A model generated the notes under the pieces. That model was not told the DNA's origin. It saw only the letters and a list, made by a program, of their open reading frames with translations, and searched no databases. A stretch of 64,000 nucleotides of DNA. It comes from Microbulbifer hydrolyticus. Its GTDB lineage: Bacteria; Pseudomonadota; Gammaproteobacteria; Pseudomonadales; Cellvibrionaceae. Position 1 is the stretch's first letter; each line of letters opens with the position of its first letter. Shown piece after piece: positions 1 to 7,743 of the stretch. Location: the NCBI RefSeq assembly GCF_009931115.1, contig NZ_CP047491.1:1439501-1503500 (forward strand), written 5' to 3'. The translations under genes were made by a program, and so were the position numbers.

Positions 1-96
1 CTTGGCTTTACCGCTGCAGTGGCAGCATTCATTGTGGTTCACATTGCTACAACGTGCCTCGGGTTCCTGCTGCGGCGAGGTACAGTAAAAACTTAA
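1..96 (+). CDS. C-terminal end of a cassette-encoded membrane protein (partial)
   Basis: The frame is open from the first base and ends at TAA 94-96, which lies inside the first core of the following attC. The 31 visible residues hold one strongly hydrophobic stretch (about residues 2-24) followed by a short basic tail, RRGTVKT. This looks like a last transmembrane helix with a cytoplasmic tail. Function cannot be told. The start lies outside the window. Confidence 0.7.
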   Translation, partial: LGFTAAVAAFIVVHIATTCLGFLLRRGTVKT

Positions 97-235
97 CAAA
101 GCCAGGCAGTAAAGCTCCGGGCCTCCGGCCCTCCGCGGGACAGCTTACCTTGTGCGCATTTTGCGCGGGTCGCTGCGCTCCTATTTTCGCGCAAAAAGCG
201 CACAAGGTAAGCCGCCCCTGCTGGCGGCGTTAGGC
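91..235 (+). repeat. attC site 1 (145 bp)
   Basis: Core ACTTAAC at 91-97 and GTTAGGC at 229-235 bound a long palindromic interior. It belongs to the family beginning AACAAAGCCAGGCAG and ending GCTGGCGGCGTTA, shared with sites 4, 8, 11 and 23. Confidence 0.93.
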
Positions 236-242
236 TCCATGG

Positions 243-797
243 ATGAAAGTCATAGTTTTTACGATTACTCTACTTGTTTCGATTGCTTCGAACGCGACAA
301 CAACCATTTGGCGAGACTGTACCAAGAGTCTTTATGCCTTCCCTCTTGGTTTAAGCGAGAGTCGAGAAGTAGTAGAAATTTTAGATTACGAGTACGTGAA
401 AAATTATATGAGGAGGAAAAACCAAGAGCGAGATGTTGCTATTAAAGAGCGAGGAGCGTTTCCCCTAAATAAAGTCTCAATAGAAAACTTAAGTGAGTCT
501 GAATTGAAGGATCTCGCAAAAGCAGGCATTGAGTATGCCGGTAGGACAAAAAATATTCAGGAAATGCCATATTTTAAAAATATTGAGTCTGCAGATTCTG
601 TAGTTGCTGGCCGTTCATATATTTTACTTGCTGAATTTATAGAAGCAGGCAAAGAAGTTGCTTCTGAAATAGACTATCCTGCTGAATTAATGAGCGCTAG
701 TTTTACAACATGTGAAATAGATCATCAACTTACGTCGAAGATTTTTAGTCGAACTTTGCAAAGAATGGTTGAGCAGAAGGCGCATCGTGAAAAATAA
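243..797 (+). CDS. Cassette 1: secreted protein of unknown function
   Basis: 184 residues. The N-terminus is a typical Sec signal peptide: MK, a hydrophobic core to about residue 16, and a likely cleavage after SNA near residue 19. The mature part is polar with two cysteines, one just after the signal and one near residue 156, which could pair in the periplasm. No family is recognised. The start at 243 is chosen because it gives the signal peptide; an ATG at 239 is in another frame. It is the only gene in its cassette and stops one base before the next attC core. Confidence 0.75.
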   Translation: MKVIVFTITLLVSIASNATTTIWRDCTKSLYAFPLGLSESREVVEILDYEYVKNYMRRKNQERDVAIKERGAFPLNKVSIENLSESELKDLAKAGIEYAGRTKNIQEMPYFKNIESADSVVAGRSYILLAEFIEAGKEVASEIDYPAELMSASFTTCEIDHQLTSKIFSRTLQRMVEQKAHREK

Positions 798-914
798 GCC
801 TAACAATTTGCTGCAGCCGACGTCGTACTTTATGCACTTTTTGCGCGGCCGCTACGCGTCCACTGTTGCGCAAAAAGTGCATAAAGTAAGCCGCCGCTGA
901 GCAAGGCGTTAGGC
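798..914 (+). repeat. attC site 2 (117 bp)
   Basis: Core GCCTAAC 798-804 and GTTAGGC 908-914. It is a shorter site of the type with TGCAGCCGACGTC near its left end, most like site 29. Confidence 0.92.
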
Positions 915-920
915 ACACAA

Positions 921-1367
921 ATGCAGTCACCAATAATGCGATACATCTTTACTCTTACATTCTCGGTGATTGGGGCCTTTGGTCTTATGGCCTGGTATAC
1001 ATTTGATGGAGACGTTCCAGAAGGCCTTACCCCGTACGAAGGAAGCGTTACTTCCACAAAAGCTTTTGCAACTAGAAATAGTTACTCGGTTCAGTTCTCT
1101 CTATCCGGGAGCTCCAGGATTTTTTTGTACCCTAGTATTCTTCCCCATCCGCAAGGCATAAAAAGCAAGTTGGATTCATCAAGCAAGGTTTTTCTATTAG
1201 CCAAAGATGGTAATGTGTGGTCGCTAGAAATTGACGGGATCAAAGTGCTAACAGAGGAAGAGTCACTGTCAGCTAGAGATTCTAATAGCAGGATAGGATT
1301 GTGGTTTGGGCTAGTTTCTCTAGGTTTTGCAAGCTACCTGCAGCTAAGGAAAACGAGGTGCAGGTAA
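921..1367 (+). CDS. Cassette 2: two-helix membrane protein, unknown function
   Basis: 148 residues. A hydrophobic segment at about residues 8-26 and another near 125-140 flank a polar central domain of about 95 residues, probably outside the cytoplasm. The arrangement recalls small envelope proteins with an extracytoplasmic beta-rich domain, but no family is recognised. A second in-frame ATG lies five codons in (936) and could be the true start, since neither has a clear ribosome binding site. Confidence 0.7.
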   Translation: MQSPIMRYIFTLTFSVIGAFGLMAWYTFDGDVPEGLTPYEGSVTSTKAFATRNSYSVQFSLSGSSRIFLYPSILPHPQGIKSKLDSSSKVFLLAKDGNVWSLEIDGIKVLTEEESLSARDSNSRIGLWFGLVSLGFASYLQLRKTRCR

Positions 1368-1369
1368 AT

Positions 1370-1489
1370 GCCTAACAAGCAGCGGCAGAGCGACAGCCAA
1401 CGCTATGCGCATTTTGTGTTACTCGCTGGCGCTCAAACATTAACACAAAATGTGCTCCGCGCTGGCTGCGCCTGCGCTGGGCGTTAAGC
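1370..1489 (+). repeat. attC site 3 (120 bp)
   Basis: Core GCCTAAC 1370-1376 and GTTAAGC 1483-1489. The left part AACAAGCAGCGGCAG and the right part CGCTGGGCGTTAAGC are shared with the 46-bp site 28, which appears to be a deleted version of this type. Confidence 0.92.
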
Positions 1490-1492
1490 ATA

Positions 1493-1810
1493 ATGAGAAT
1501 GTCGCAGCCGATTCATGCGTTAGTAGGGTGGTTTTCGACCTTTGCCGTGGTCGTATTGCTGGTATTTATTGGGCTGGATTTACTGGAACCGCTAGACATA
1601 CATATCAATGAGTATGTATTTCTTGGGCTTGCAACAATAATTGCCCTCGTATATTGCTGGATGTTTGATAAATTTGTTCCCGCGAAGTGTTCAAATTCGG
1701 GATGTGGGGAGTTAATGTCTTACTGCATTAGCCGAGGCCAGTTCACTGCATCTTATAAATGTAAGTCTTGTGGGTGCTATATAGAGTCTCCTTTTCGGAG
1801 AGCGAAGTAG
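1493..1810 (+). CDS. Cassette 3: membrane protein with C-terminal zinc-ribbon-like domain
   Basis: 105 residues. Two predicted membrane helices (about residues 9-28 and 41-57) are followed by a cytoplasmic-type domain with cysteines as CX4C, a lone C, then CX2CXC. That spacing suggests a metal-binding ribbon. Starts two bases after the attC. A second ATG at 1499 is possible. Function is unknown. A similar helix plus zinc-ribbon layout recurs at 13645-13905. Confidence 0.7.
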   Translation: MRMSQPIHALVGWFSTFAVVVLLVFIGLDLLEPLDIHINEYVFLGLATIIALVYCWMFDKFVPAKCSNSGCGELMSYCISRGQFTASYKCKSCGCYIESPFRRAK

Positions 1811-1813
1811 ATT

Positions 1814-1958
1814 GCTTAACAAAGCCAGGCAGTACAGCTACGGGCCTTCGGCCCTCCGCGGGACAGCTTACCTTGTGCACGTTTTGCACGGGTCGCTGCG
1901 CTCCCAGTTTCGTGCAAAGCGCGCACAAGATAAGCTGCCCCTGCTGGCGGCGTTATGT
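1814..1958 (+). repeat. attC site 4 (145 bp)
   Basis: Core GCTTAAC 1814-1820 and GTTATGT 1952-1958. Same family as site 1 (GCCAGGCAG at left, GCTGGCGGCG at right). Confidence 0.93.
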
Positions 1959-1986
1959 TGCCAATACGTGAAGAGTAGCAATTCCC

Positions 1987-2283
1987 ATGCGATTTTTACT
2001 TTTAAGCCTTCCGATATTATTGGCCACAGCATGTGCACACGACTTACATGGAAACTTTCAGTCTCATATGAGTAGCGGAGTTGGAGAAAGCATTGACGAC
2101 CCTCACAACTGGGCAAGAAAAGACCGATTTGTGAGAGCTATAGAGCTGCCAGGAGGAAACATTGAAAACGAGTACAAGTTTCGAGGCAGCTGTAGATACT
2201 TTTATGAGTATGAGCCATCCTCTCGGGTGATTGTTGGGTGGCGTTTTGAAGGCAAAGAGGTAGATTGTGCTATTGCCCCATAG
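1987..2283 (+). CDS. Cassette 4: putative small lipoprotein, unknown function
   Basis: 98 residues. The N-terminus MRFLLLSLPILLATAC is a short signal ending in a cysteine that fits a lipobox loosely, so the product may be a lipid-anchored periplasmic protein; cleavage by signal peptidase I is an alternative. The mature part is polar, with two further cysteines that could form a disulfide. No family is recognised. The 28 bases between attC and ATG hold no clear ribosome binding site. Confidence 0.68.
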   Translation: MRFLLLSLPILLATACAHDLHGNFQSHMSSGVGESIDDPHNWARKDRFVRAIELPGGNIENEYKFRGSCRYFYEYEPSSRVIVGWRFEGKEVDCAIAP

Positions 2284-2294
2284 CTCCGCTTACA

Positions 2295-2438
2295 ACATAA
2301 CAAACGCAAGCAGGATGCTACGGTCCTGCGGGCCTCCGCGGGACGCCCAACGCTATGCACATTTTGTGCTGGTCGCTGCGCTCCCAGTTTCGCACAAAAT
2401 GTGCATAGCATTGGTCGCCCCTGTTGCGGGCGTTAGGA
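2295..2438 (+). repeat. attC site 5 (144 bp)
   Basis: Core ACATAAC 2295-2301 and GTTAGGA 2432-2438. Family with ACGCAAGCAGGATGCT at left and TTGGTCGCCCCTGTTGCGGG at right, shared with sites 7, 16, 17, 19 and 27. Confidence 0.93.
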
Positions 2439-2447
2439 ATACTGGCA

Positions 2448-2726
2448 ATGTTTCGCTCTGAGATGGAATCTCTAGATAAAATTATCATCGAGCTATCTAA
2501 GCCTCTAAGTAGTGATGATTGCGCACACTCATGGACTGAAGAATCTAGAGTGGCAATTCTCAAGTACTTTCAAGAAACTAGATCCGAAATCAAAGCTGGA
2601 AATAAATGTCCTGCGATTAAGGGGCTTGTTCGAGGTCTGGATGCATGGGGAGTATCAAGCGGAAGTCTTTGGGAGCAATGTATGGCTGCTAACCATCAGT
2701 TACGGGTCACGGGCCATGCGGAGTAA
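2448..2726 (+). CDS. Cassette 5: small soluble protein, unknown function
   Basis: 92 residues, hydrophilic and mostly helical in appearance, no signal peptide. The frame is open back through the attC, but the first ATG outside the site is 2448; an ATG at 2463 is an alternative. Three cysteines are spread along the chain (near residues 25, 54 and 80). No family is recognised. Confidence 0.6.
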   Translation: MFRSEMESLDKIIIELSKPLSSDDCAHSWTEESRVAILKYFQETRSEIKAGNKCPAIKGLVRGLDAWGVSSGSLWEQCMAANHQLRVTGHAE

Positions 2727-2731
2727 TGTAT

Positions 2732-2825
2732 TCCTAACAATCACAGGCAGTAAAGCTGCGGCCCTTCGGGCCTCCGCGGGACGGCTTACGCTGCGCTTCA
2801 GCCGCCCCTGCTGTGGGCGTTAACT
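2732..2825 (+). repeat. attC site 6 (94 bp, shortened)
   Basis: Core TCCTAAC 2732-2738 and GTTAACT 2819-2825. Its ends match the CACAGGCAGT / CCTGCTGTGGGCG family (sites 13, 20, 22, 25), but about 50 bp of the central hairpin are missing. Confidence 0.9.
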
Positions 2826-2854
2826 GTCAGTGTTACTGAAACAATGTAGGTAGA

Positions 2855-3232
2855 ATGGAAGTTCAAGAATTTGAGTTACAAGTAAGTTCACTGAGAATAG
2901 CCGTATTGGCTTTCCTCATGATATCGCCTGTAATCTACTCGTCGTTTTTGGCGGCACTAAAAATCGAGCCAGATTTTAGAGCTGAGTATGTTCTTTGGTC
3001 TGCCATGAAGACGTACGGGGTATGGTTCATAATTTTTCTGGTGCTTATTTTTACACCTGCATTACTTTGGGGGCTGGAAGGAAAGATCAGTGAGCGTGTA
3101 TTTATTCAGCTAACGCATCCGCAAAGTATCTTTACAACGTTCTTTAATTATTTCTTGGGCTTAATCGCAATTTGCGCATCAATTCTCGTTCCAATATGGG
3201 AGCTTCGTAGGTGCGAAAATCAGCGTGTATAA
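2855..3232 (+). CDS. Cassette 6: three-helix membrane protein, unknown function
   Basis: 125 residues with hydrophobic segments at about 14-35, 53-75 and 93-115, joined by short polar loops. No motif or family is recognised. The ATG at 2855 lies 30 bases after the attC, with weak GTAGG six bases upstream as a possible ribosome binding site. Confidence 0.68.
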   Translation: MEVQEFELQVSSLRIAVLAFLMISPVIYSSFLAALKIEPDFRAEYVLWSAMKTYGVWFIIFLVLIFTPALLWGLEGKISERVFIQLTHPQSIFTTFFNYFLGLIAICASILVPIWELRRCENQRV

Positions 3233-3236
3233 AAAC

Positions 3237-3380
3237 AGTTAACAAACGCAAGCAGGATGCTCCGGCCCTTCGTGCCTCCGCGGGACGCCCAACGCTATGC
3301 ACATTTTGTGCGGGTCGCTGCGCTCCCAGTTTCGCACAAAATGTGCATAGCATTGGTCGCCCCTGTTGCGGGCGTTAACT
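3237..3380 (+). repeat. attC site 7 (144 bp)
   Basis: Core AGTTAAC 3237-3243 and GTTAACT 3374-3380. Nearly identical to site 5 across its whole length. Confidence 0.93.
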
Positions 3381-3392
3381 AAGAAAAGTCGC

Positions 3393-3743
3393 ATGATCCA
3401 AAGAATAATAATTCTCTCTTTAATTGTTCCGGCATTTTCATTCGCGCATGAACTCCCGGATATCTCCAAAGAGTGGAATCATCGCGTAGAAAAGTTTCAA
3501 GAATACGTGGTGAGCAATAATTGCTCAGATGCGATTGAAGAGTCGAAGGTGCTACTGGAAATAGACCCAGCAAGCACTGAAGCTATGTTTTACTTGTACT
3601 ACTCCAGTAAGAAATGTGGAAGTGAGTTACCTGAATGGCTCGGCGAGCCATCTAGCTGGCCGAATGGCGCAGTTGAGGAACGGTACTACATTGGTCTGGC
3701 CCAGACACTTGGCAGTGAAAAAGTTAACAAAGCCAGGCAGTAA
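3393..3743 (+). CDS. Cassette 7: secreted TPR-like protein
   Basis: 116 residues. A signal peptide (MIQRIIILS..., cleavage likely after FSFA near residue 18) precedes a mature domain whose centre reads like one tetratricopeptide repeat (about residues 45-75). This suggests a small periplasmic protein-binding module. The start at 3393 is chosen because it yields the signal. The reading frame runs 15 bases past the attC core, so its last five codons (VNKAR region) and TAA at 3741-3743 are made from attC sequence. Confidence 0.68.
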   Translation: MIQRIIILSLIVPAFSFAHELPDISKEWNHRVEKFQEYVVSNNCSDAIEESKVLLEIDPASTEAMFYLYYSSKKCGSELPEWLGEPSSWPNGAVEERYYIGLAQTLGSEKVNKARQ

Positions 3744-3866
3744 AGCTCCGGGCCTTCGGCCCTCCGCGGGACAGCTTACCTTGTGCACATTTTGCGCGGG
3801 TCGCTGCGCTCCCAGTTTCGCGTAAAAGGCGCACAAGGTAAGCTGCCCCTGCTGGCGGCGTTATAC
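3722..3866 (+). repeat. attC site 8 (145 bp)
   Basis: Core AGTTAAC 3722-3728 and GTTATAC 3860-3866. Family of sites 1 and 4. The preceding gene ends inside it. Confidence 0.93.
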
Positions 3867-3873
3867 GTAATCC

Positions 3874-4212
3874 ATGGAATACATCGCAATAACTACATCT
3901 ACAGCTTCTTGGGAACTTTCCGAAGAAGAATTTTCCTCTGATGAATATCAACGGAGATTGGATGAATACATACAAAAGCAAAGGGAATTGGCATCAGAGT
4001 ATGGAATGAACCATCACTGGACTGATTCTCAGTTTATCCGAAAGTCAAAATATGGCATTGTAAAATGCTCGAAATGCAATGATTGGACTATGGATCGTGT
4101 GGCCAATCCGTGTAGAGAAGACAATGTTGAAGCAATAAAAGACGGTGCATTTTTTGAAGGTAGTATTTTGTGTTGTGAGTGTTTGCCGGAGGGGCACCGA
4201 TGGTCTTCGTAG
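3874..4212 (+). CDS. Cassette 8: soluble cysteine-rich protein, possible zinc-binding
   Basis: 112 residues, hydrophilic, no signal. The first half is acidic and helical. The second half has CX2C (KCSKC), a lone cysteine and then CCEC, a spacing that fits a zinc-binding knuckle. No family is recognised. The ATG lies seven bases after the attC with no clear ribosome binding site, so translation may depend on read-in from upstream. Confidence 0.65.
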   Translation: MEYIAITTSTASWELSEEEFSSDEYQRRLDEYIQKQRELASEYGMNHHWTDSQFIRKSKYGIVKCSKCNDWTMDRVANPCREDNVEAIKDGAFFEGSILCCECLPEGHRWSS

Positions 4213-4216
4213 CAAC

Positions 4217-4288
4217 GTATAACAATCGTAGGCACAGGGATAAATTCTCCGCTGCGCTCCAAATTTCCCCGTGCTACGGGCGTTAAGC
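4217..4288 (+). repeat. attC site 9 (72 bp)
   Basis: Core GTATAAC 4217-4223 and GTTAAGC 4282-4288. A compact site with interior TCGTAGGCACAGG / CCGTGCTACGGGCG pairing arms, distinct from the long families. Confidence 0.88.
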
Positions 4289-4300
4289 ATTTGAGAAATT

Positions 4301-5086
4301 ATGCAAAGTATTAACCAAGACCAAGAGATTTTAGAAAAAGAGTTCGAAGGGGACTCTGATCGAGCCGCCGCAATTGTGGGCGCATCATACTTAGATGAAC
4401 TACTAAAAGAGCTTCTGATTCAATTTATGGTTGACGATTCCAGCCAAAATAACAAAGCTCTTTTTTCCGGTACTGGCCCAATAAGCAGCTTTAGTGCGCG
4501 AATTAATTTGGCGTATCGCTTTGGTGCAATTTCGAAATTTGAAAAAAAGACTCTGCACGGTATTCGCGGCATACGCAACGAATTTGCGCATAAGCTATCC
4601 GGAGCTTCATTTCAAGAGGAAAGTATTAGGCAGCGCTCCATAAACTTATCCATCCCACGTGAACTGTTAATGCCAAAACATATTCCCATTCCAGGCACTC
4701 TGGATGAGAAAGTTCCACTTCCAAAAATTATAAAAGCTAGCGAAGATGATCCTCGTGCTATTTATCAAGAAGCAGTGATTCATATCGCTCAACTACTGCG
4801 GTCGAGGCAAATCTATTGTTCATTAAATAAGGTTCAAGAGTGTGAAGATTATAAATCAGCCACTGAACCCGCTCAGCAAGTTGCCGAAAAATTCAAAAAC
4901 CTTATGGAAAGGCACAAAGCATTAGTTCAAAAACTGCAAGATAAAGACCCTTCCATACTAGATAAAGATCCATCAATACTAGAAGATCTAAAAAAAGATA
5001 TAGAATTTAACGATGTAATGTTACGGACTCATAAATTTATTGTGGAGCAATCCAAAAAGGCGCACGAGCAAGGGAATTATGCTTAA
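4301..5086 (+). CDS. Cassette 9: MltR-like (HEPN-like?) protein
   Basis: 261 residues, soluble. The first 110 residues resemble the MltR (mannitol operon repressor) family: DRAAAIVGASYLDELL near residue 20, LFSGTGPISSFSARINLAY near 54, then a helix with GIRGIRNEFAH near 92. The last piece gives R-X4-H, the catalytic motif of HEPN ribonucleases, which may be coincidental in this family. The C-terminal 150 residues are charged and helical, with a short duplication DKDPSIL/DKDPSIL near 213-225. No mannitol genes are near, so it may be a stand-alone regulator or RNase-like defence protein. Its TAA (5084-5086) overlaps the next attC core. Confidence 0.7.
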   Translation: MQSINQDQEILEKEFEGDSDRAAAIVGASYLDELLKELLIQFMVDDSSQNNKALFSGTGPISSFSARINLAYRFGAISKFEKKTLHGIRGIRNEFAHKLSGASFQEESIRQRSINLSIPRELLMPKHIPIPGTLDEKVPLPKIIKASEDDPRAIYQEAVIHIAQLLRSRQIYCSLNKVQECEDYKSATEPAQQVAEKFKNLMERHKALVQKLQDKDPSILDKDPSILEDLKKDIEFNDVMLRTHKFIVEQSKKAHEQGNYA

Positions 5087-5197
5087 CAAAGCGCTGCAGA
5101 GGGACGGCTTACTTTGCGCACTTTATGCGCAGTCGCTTCACTCCATCTTTGCGCATAAACCGCACAAAGTAAGCCGCCCCTGAGCGCGGCGTTATAT
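5081..5197 (+). repeat. attC site 10 (117 bp)
   Basis: Core GCTTAAC 5081-5087 and GTTATAT 5191-5197. Interior begins AAAGCGCTGCAGAGGGACGG and ends GAGCGCGGC; most like site 15. Confidence 0.92.
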
Positions 5198-5209
5198 GAG
5201 TACGGATAG

Positions 5210-5455
5210 ATGAAGATACTCAACCGATGTGTAAAAGACTTGACAATGGAAAATCCAAAGCAAGCTGTCTTGCTTCAAGCTGTTTGCTTTATTGGTTTCT
5301 GCACAGTAGTTCACTTTTTACTGTCAGTTCTGAATGACCATGACCCTAGTATAATTTTAATTGGAATCTATATTGTTGGGTCATTCTTAGCTGCTGCGCT
5401 TAAGGTTTTAATGGACCGGAGCGCCGTTGAATCCGGAGAGAACCCATTCATATAA
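5210..5455 (+). CDS. Cassette 10: two-helix membrane protein, unknown function
   Basis: 81 residues. Hydrophobic segments at about 19-40 and 47-66 form a hairpin, with charged ends. No family is recognised. The ATG follows GGATAG. The TAA at 5453-5455 lies in the core of the following attC. Confidence 0.66.
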   Translation: MKILNRCVKDLTMENPKQAVLLQAVCFIGFCTVVHFLLSVLNDHDPSIILIGIYIVGSFLAAALKVLMDRSAVESGENPFI

Positions 5456-5593
5456 CAATGCCAGGCAGTATGCTACGGGCCTTCGGCCCTTCGCGGGACA
5501 GCTTACCTTGTGCACGTTGTGCGCGGGTCGCTGCGCTCCCATTTTTGCGCAAAACGTGCACAAGGTAAGCTGCCCCTGCTGGCGGCGTTATGT
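5450..5593 (+). repeat. attC site 11 (144 bp)
   Basis: Core ATATAAC 5450-5456 and GTTATGT 5587-5593. Family of sites 1, 4 and 8. Confidence 0.93.
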
Positions 5594-5608
5594 TTTGAGG
5601 CTCCCTAA

Positions 5609-5920
5609 GTGAGCAAAAGAAAAGTAGTAATACTTACAATTTTTCACTTCGTCGCTGTTTGCCTACTTTGGGCCGGCGCGCTCGTTGTAGCACTCGGCTT
5701 TGGTTTTGAAGAAAATTGGGGCGTATTGGAGTACTCGGCAACCGGATTTATAGCTTCTGGATTGGCCATAATGGCTCTACCAACTTGGGTTATCGCTAGT
5801 TTTGGCCCTCCTGATTGGGCCTACATTCCTCTAGTCAGCTTGCAGCTTGTCATTAGCTACTTAGAGGTAAAAATTGCTTGTAAGGTTTGGTCCTGGTGGC
5901 AGTCCCGTGAAAAAACATAA
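5609..5920 (+). CDS. Cassette 11: three-helix membrane protein, unknown function
   Basis: 103 residues, starting at GTG with GAGG about eight bases upstream. Hydrophobic segments at about 6-30, 43-64 and 70-93. No conserved motif is recognised. Its TAA (5918-5920) overlaps the attC core. Confidence 0.66.
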   Translation: MSKRKVVILTIFHFVAVCLLWAGALVVALGFGFEENWGVLEYSATGFIASGLAIMALPTWVIASFGPPDWAYIPLVSLQLVISYLEVKIACKVWSWWQSREKT

Positions 5921-6025
5921 CCAGGCCAGGCAGTACGCTCCGGCGCTGCGCGCCTCCGCAGGACGGCCTGCGCAATGCGCTTCGCGCAAAAAGCGCTACG
6001 GCCGCCTCTGCTGGCAACGTTAGGC
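5915..6025 (+). repeat. attC site 12 (111 bp)
   Basis: Core ACATAAC 5915-5921 and GTTAGGC 6019-6025. Left end matches the GCCAGGCAG family; the central hairpin is shorter and diverged. Confidence 0.9.
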
Positions 6026-6031
6026 AAATGT

Positions 6032-6322
6032 ATGAAATATTCTGAGAACAGAAAAAGTCACAATAGCCTGAAGGTGATCTCAAAAATTCTTAATGAATGG
6101 GATCCATTGGGCGTCTCAAAATATGTTGCAGACGAATATGATATGTATATAGGTGGGCTCATATATGAGCTTGATCGAGGCTGCAATGTTAAGGAAATGT
6201 CAGAGATCCTAGACGGTATAGTTAGAGGTCGTATGGGTGTTCGCCCCAATTCCGATTCAAACTATATAGCAGCTTCAAAGCTTCTTGAGCACTGGAGAAA
6301 ATTTGAAATCGCATCCGAATAG
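6032..6322 (+). CDS. Cassette 12: DUF1871-like small protein
   Basis: 96 residues, soluble. The order ILNEWDPLGV near residue 15, then DEYDMYIGGLIYEL near 30, then a helical region ending in MG fits my memory of the DUF1871 (YugE-like) family, whose members have an NxWDP...DEYD signature and unknown function. The frame is open upstream through the attC, but 6032 is the first ATG after it. The family match is by eye only. Confidence 0.65.
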   Translation: MKYSENRKSHNSLKVISKILNEWDPLGVSKYVADEYDMYIGGLIYELDRGCNVKEMSEILDGIVRGRMGVRPNSDSNYIAASKLLEHWRKFEIASE

Positions 6323-6324
6323 AT

Positions 6325-6469
6325 GCCTAACAATCACAGGCAGTAGTGCTCCGGCCCTTCGGGCCTCCGCGGGACAGCTTACCTTGTGCACTTTATACGC
6401 AGGTCGCTTCGCTCCCATTTTTGCGCATAAAGCGCACAAGGTAAGCCGCCCCTGCTGTGGGCGTTACGT
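6325..6469 (+). repeat. attC site 13 (145 bp)
   Basis: Core GCCTAAC 6325-6331 and GTTACGT 6463-6469. Family with CAATCACAGGCAGT at left and CCTGCTGTGGGCG at right. Confidence 0.93.
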
Positions 6470-6483
6470 GCTAAGGGATCATC

Positions 6484-7089
6484 GTGTCATCTGACGATTG
6501 GTACAGAAATAAAGATTGGAACGAATCTATCGAAGAGCATTTCTACTCGAAATTGAACCGAGCAAGAACTCAACGAGATCAGTATTTGGTAATCCAAGCC
6601 CTCACTTTAGCTGACAAGCATCCGGAGGTGTCAATTCGTTTGGTTGGTGAGTACTTTGAGTCAAGAAAAAACCAATCTGACGACGTTCGCGCTTTGTTAG
6701 CAAAAGCAAATGCATTTGTCGCGCTAGATGATATCGAGAGCTGCATTTCCACCTTTAAAGAGATGCTTGAGCGAGAAAGAGAATTTCCAAATCACCAGAC
6801 TGGGGTGTACCTAGATTATCCATATCTGGTGGCAACTCAGAAAATAGAACATGAGTACGCCAATGCACTTGATGTACTGAATGAGCATTTTGATAGACTC
6901 ACGTTTCCTTTGGAATATTTTAAATGGCATGCTTCTAAGGCATTAATAAAAAATGATGGTTCAGAAGCTAAAAAGGCACTTGATGCGGCAAAAGTTAAGA
7001 AATCTGGATTTCGCTTTCATCAAGATGTTGGTTTGGTGGGTAAAGAACATGAAAAAACAATCAAACATCTGTGCAAAATCAGCACGTAA
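6484..7089 (+). CDS. Cassette 13: soluble helical-repeat (TPR-like) protein
   Basis: 201 residues, no signal. Starts at GTG with AAGGGA six bases upstream. The chain is a run of amphipathic helices; residues about 65-130 (LLAKANAFVALDDIESC..., YANALDVLNEHFDRL) read like TPR units, suggesting a protein-interaction scaffold. It is one of the few cytoplasmic cassette products. Its TAA (7087-7089) lies in the following attC core. Confidence 0.65.
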   Translation: MSSDDWYRNKDWNESIEEHFYSKLNRARTQRDQYLVIQALTLADKHPEVSIRLVGEYFESRKNQSDDVRALLAKANAFVALDDIESCISTFKEMLEREREFPNHQTGVYLDYPYLVATQKIEHEYANALDVLNEHFDRLTFPLEYFKWHASKALIKNDGSEAKKALDAAKVKKSGFRFHQDVGLVGKEHEKTIKHLCKIST

Positions 7090-7152
7090 CAAGTGGCTGC
7101 TAGGGACTGCATTACGCTGCGCTCCATGCAGCCCCAGAGCCAGGCGTTATGC
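7084..7152 (+). repeat. attC site 14 (69 bp)
   Basis: Core ACGTAAC 7084-7090 and GTTATGC 7146-7152. A short site with CAAGTGGCTGCTAGGGAC at left; not related to the 144-bp families. Confidence 0.86.
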
Positions 7153-7162
7153 GGCATAAAGA

Positions 7163-7624
7163 ATGAAGAACGTGGCATTTGGAATTTTCGCTACATTGTT
7201 CGTACCGTGTGCGTTGGCATGTGAGTATCCTGTACCTACAATAATCCCGCCAACCTCTCCTGAGGGGAGTTTCCAGTATATCTATCCAGAAACCGGACCA
7301 AATTATGAAAAAATCGCAGGTAGCGCTAACCTGGCAGTAGTAAAAATACTGAAAGTGGCTGGTGAAAAAGACTATCCAGACGTTGTGATTGTTGAATTAC
7401 TACATGGCTGGGGATATCAAAGCGGTAGGTATATGAAGTACCTGAATCCAAAAACCTCGTGTGGTAGCACCAAAGTTGCGGAAGTCGGTTGGTATGCCGC
7501 TGTAATAGAGCGGGGAAAAATTGCTAATTTGGTTCCCTATAAAAATGTTGAGCCATATCTTAAGCAGCGGGGGAGGCCCGAGTATGTATACTCCGCAATC
7601 GGACTCCGAGGCGGCAGCGCATAA
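7163..7624 (+). CDS. Cassette 14: secreted protein, unknown function
   Basis: 153 residues. Signal peptide MKNVAFGIFATLFVPCALA with likely cleavage before CEYP near residue 20. The mature protein has two cysteines (near residues 20 and 100) that could pair, and a central stretch of alternating beta-type residues. A lipidated cysteine at 20 is possible but the box is poor. No family is recognised. The TAA overlaps the attC core. Confidence 0.7.
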   Translation: MKNVAFGIFATLFVPCALACEYPVPTIIPPTSPEGSFQYIYPETGPNYEKIAGSANLAVVKILKVAGEKDYPDVVIVELLHGWGYQSGRYMKYLNPKTSCGSTKVAEVGWYAAVIERGKIANLVPYKNVEPYLKQRGRPEYVYSAIGLRGGSA

Positions 7625-7737
7625 CAATGCGCAGCAAAGGGACGGCTTACTTTATGCACGTTTTCCGCTGGTCGCTGCGCTACTATTTTCGCGCAAAACG
7701 CGCATAAAGTAAGCCGCCCCTGTGCGCGGCGTTAGGC
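7619..7737 (+). repeat. attC site 15 (119 bp)
   Basis: Core GCATAAC 7619-7625 and GTTAGGC 7731-7737. Related to site 10 (GGGACGGCTTACTTT interior). Confidence 0.92.
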
Positions 7738-7743
7738 ATTCAA

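Noticed and set aside
91..235. Open frames inside attC sites (also at 1814-1958, 3722-3866, 11187-11330 and others)
   Set aside because: They recur with every copy of the site family on both strands and are by-products of the repeated sequence.
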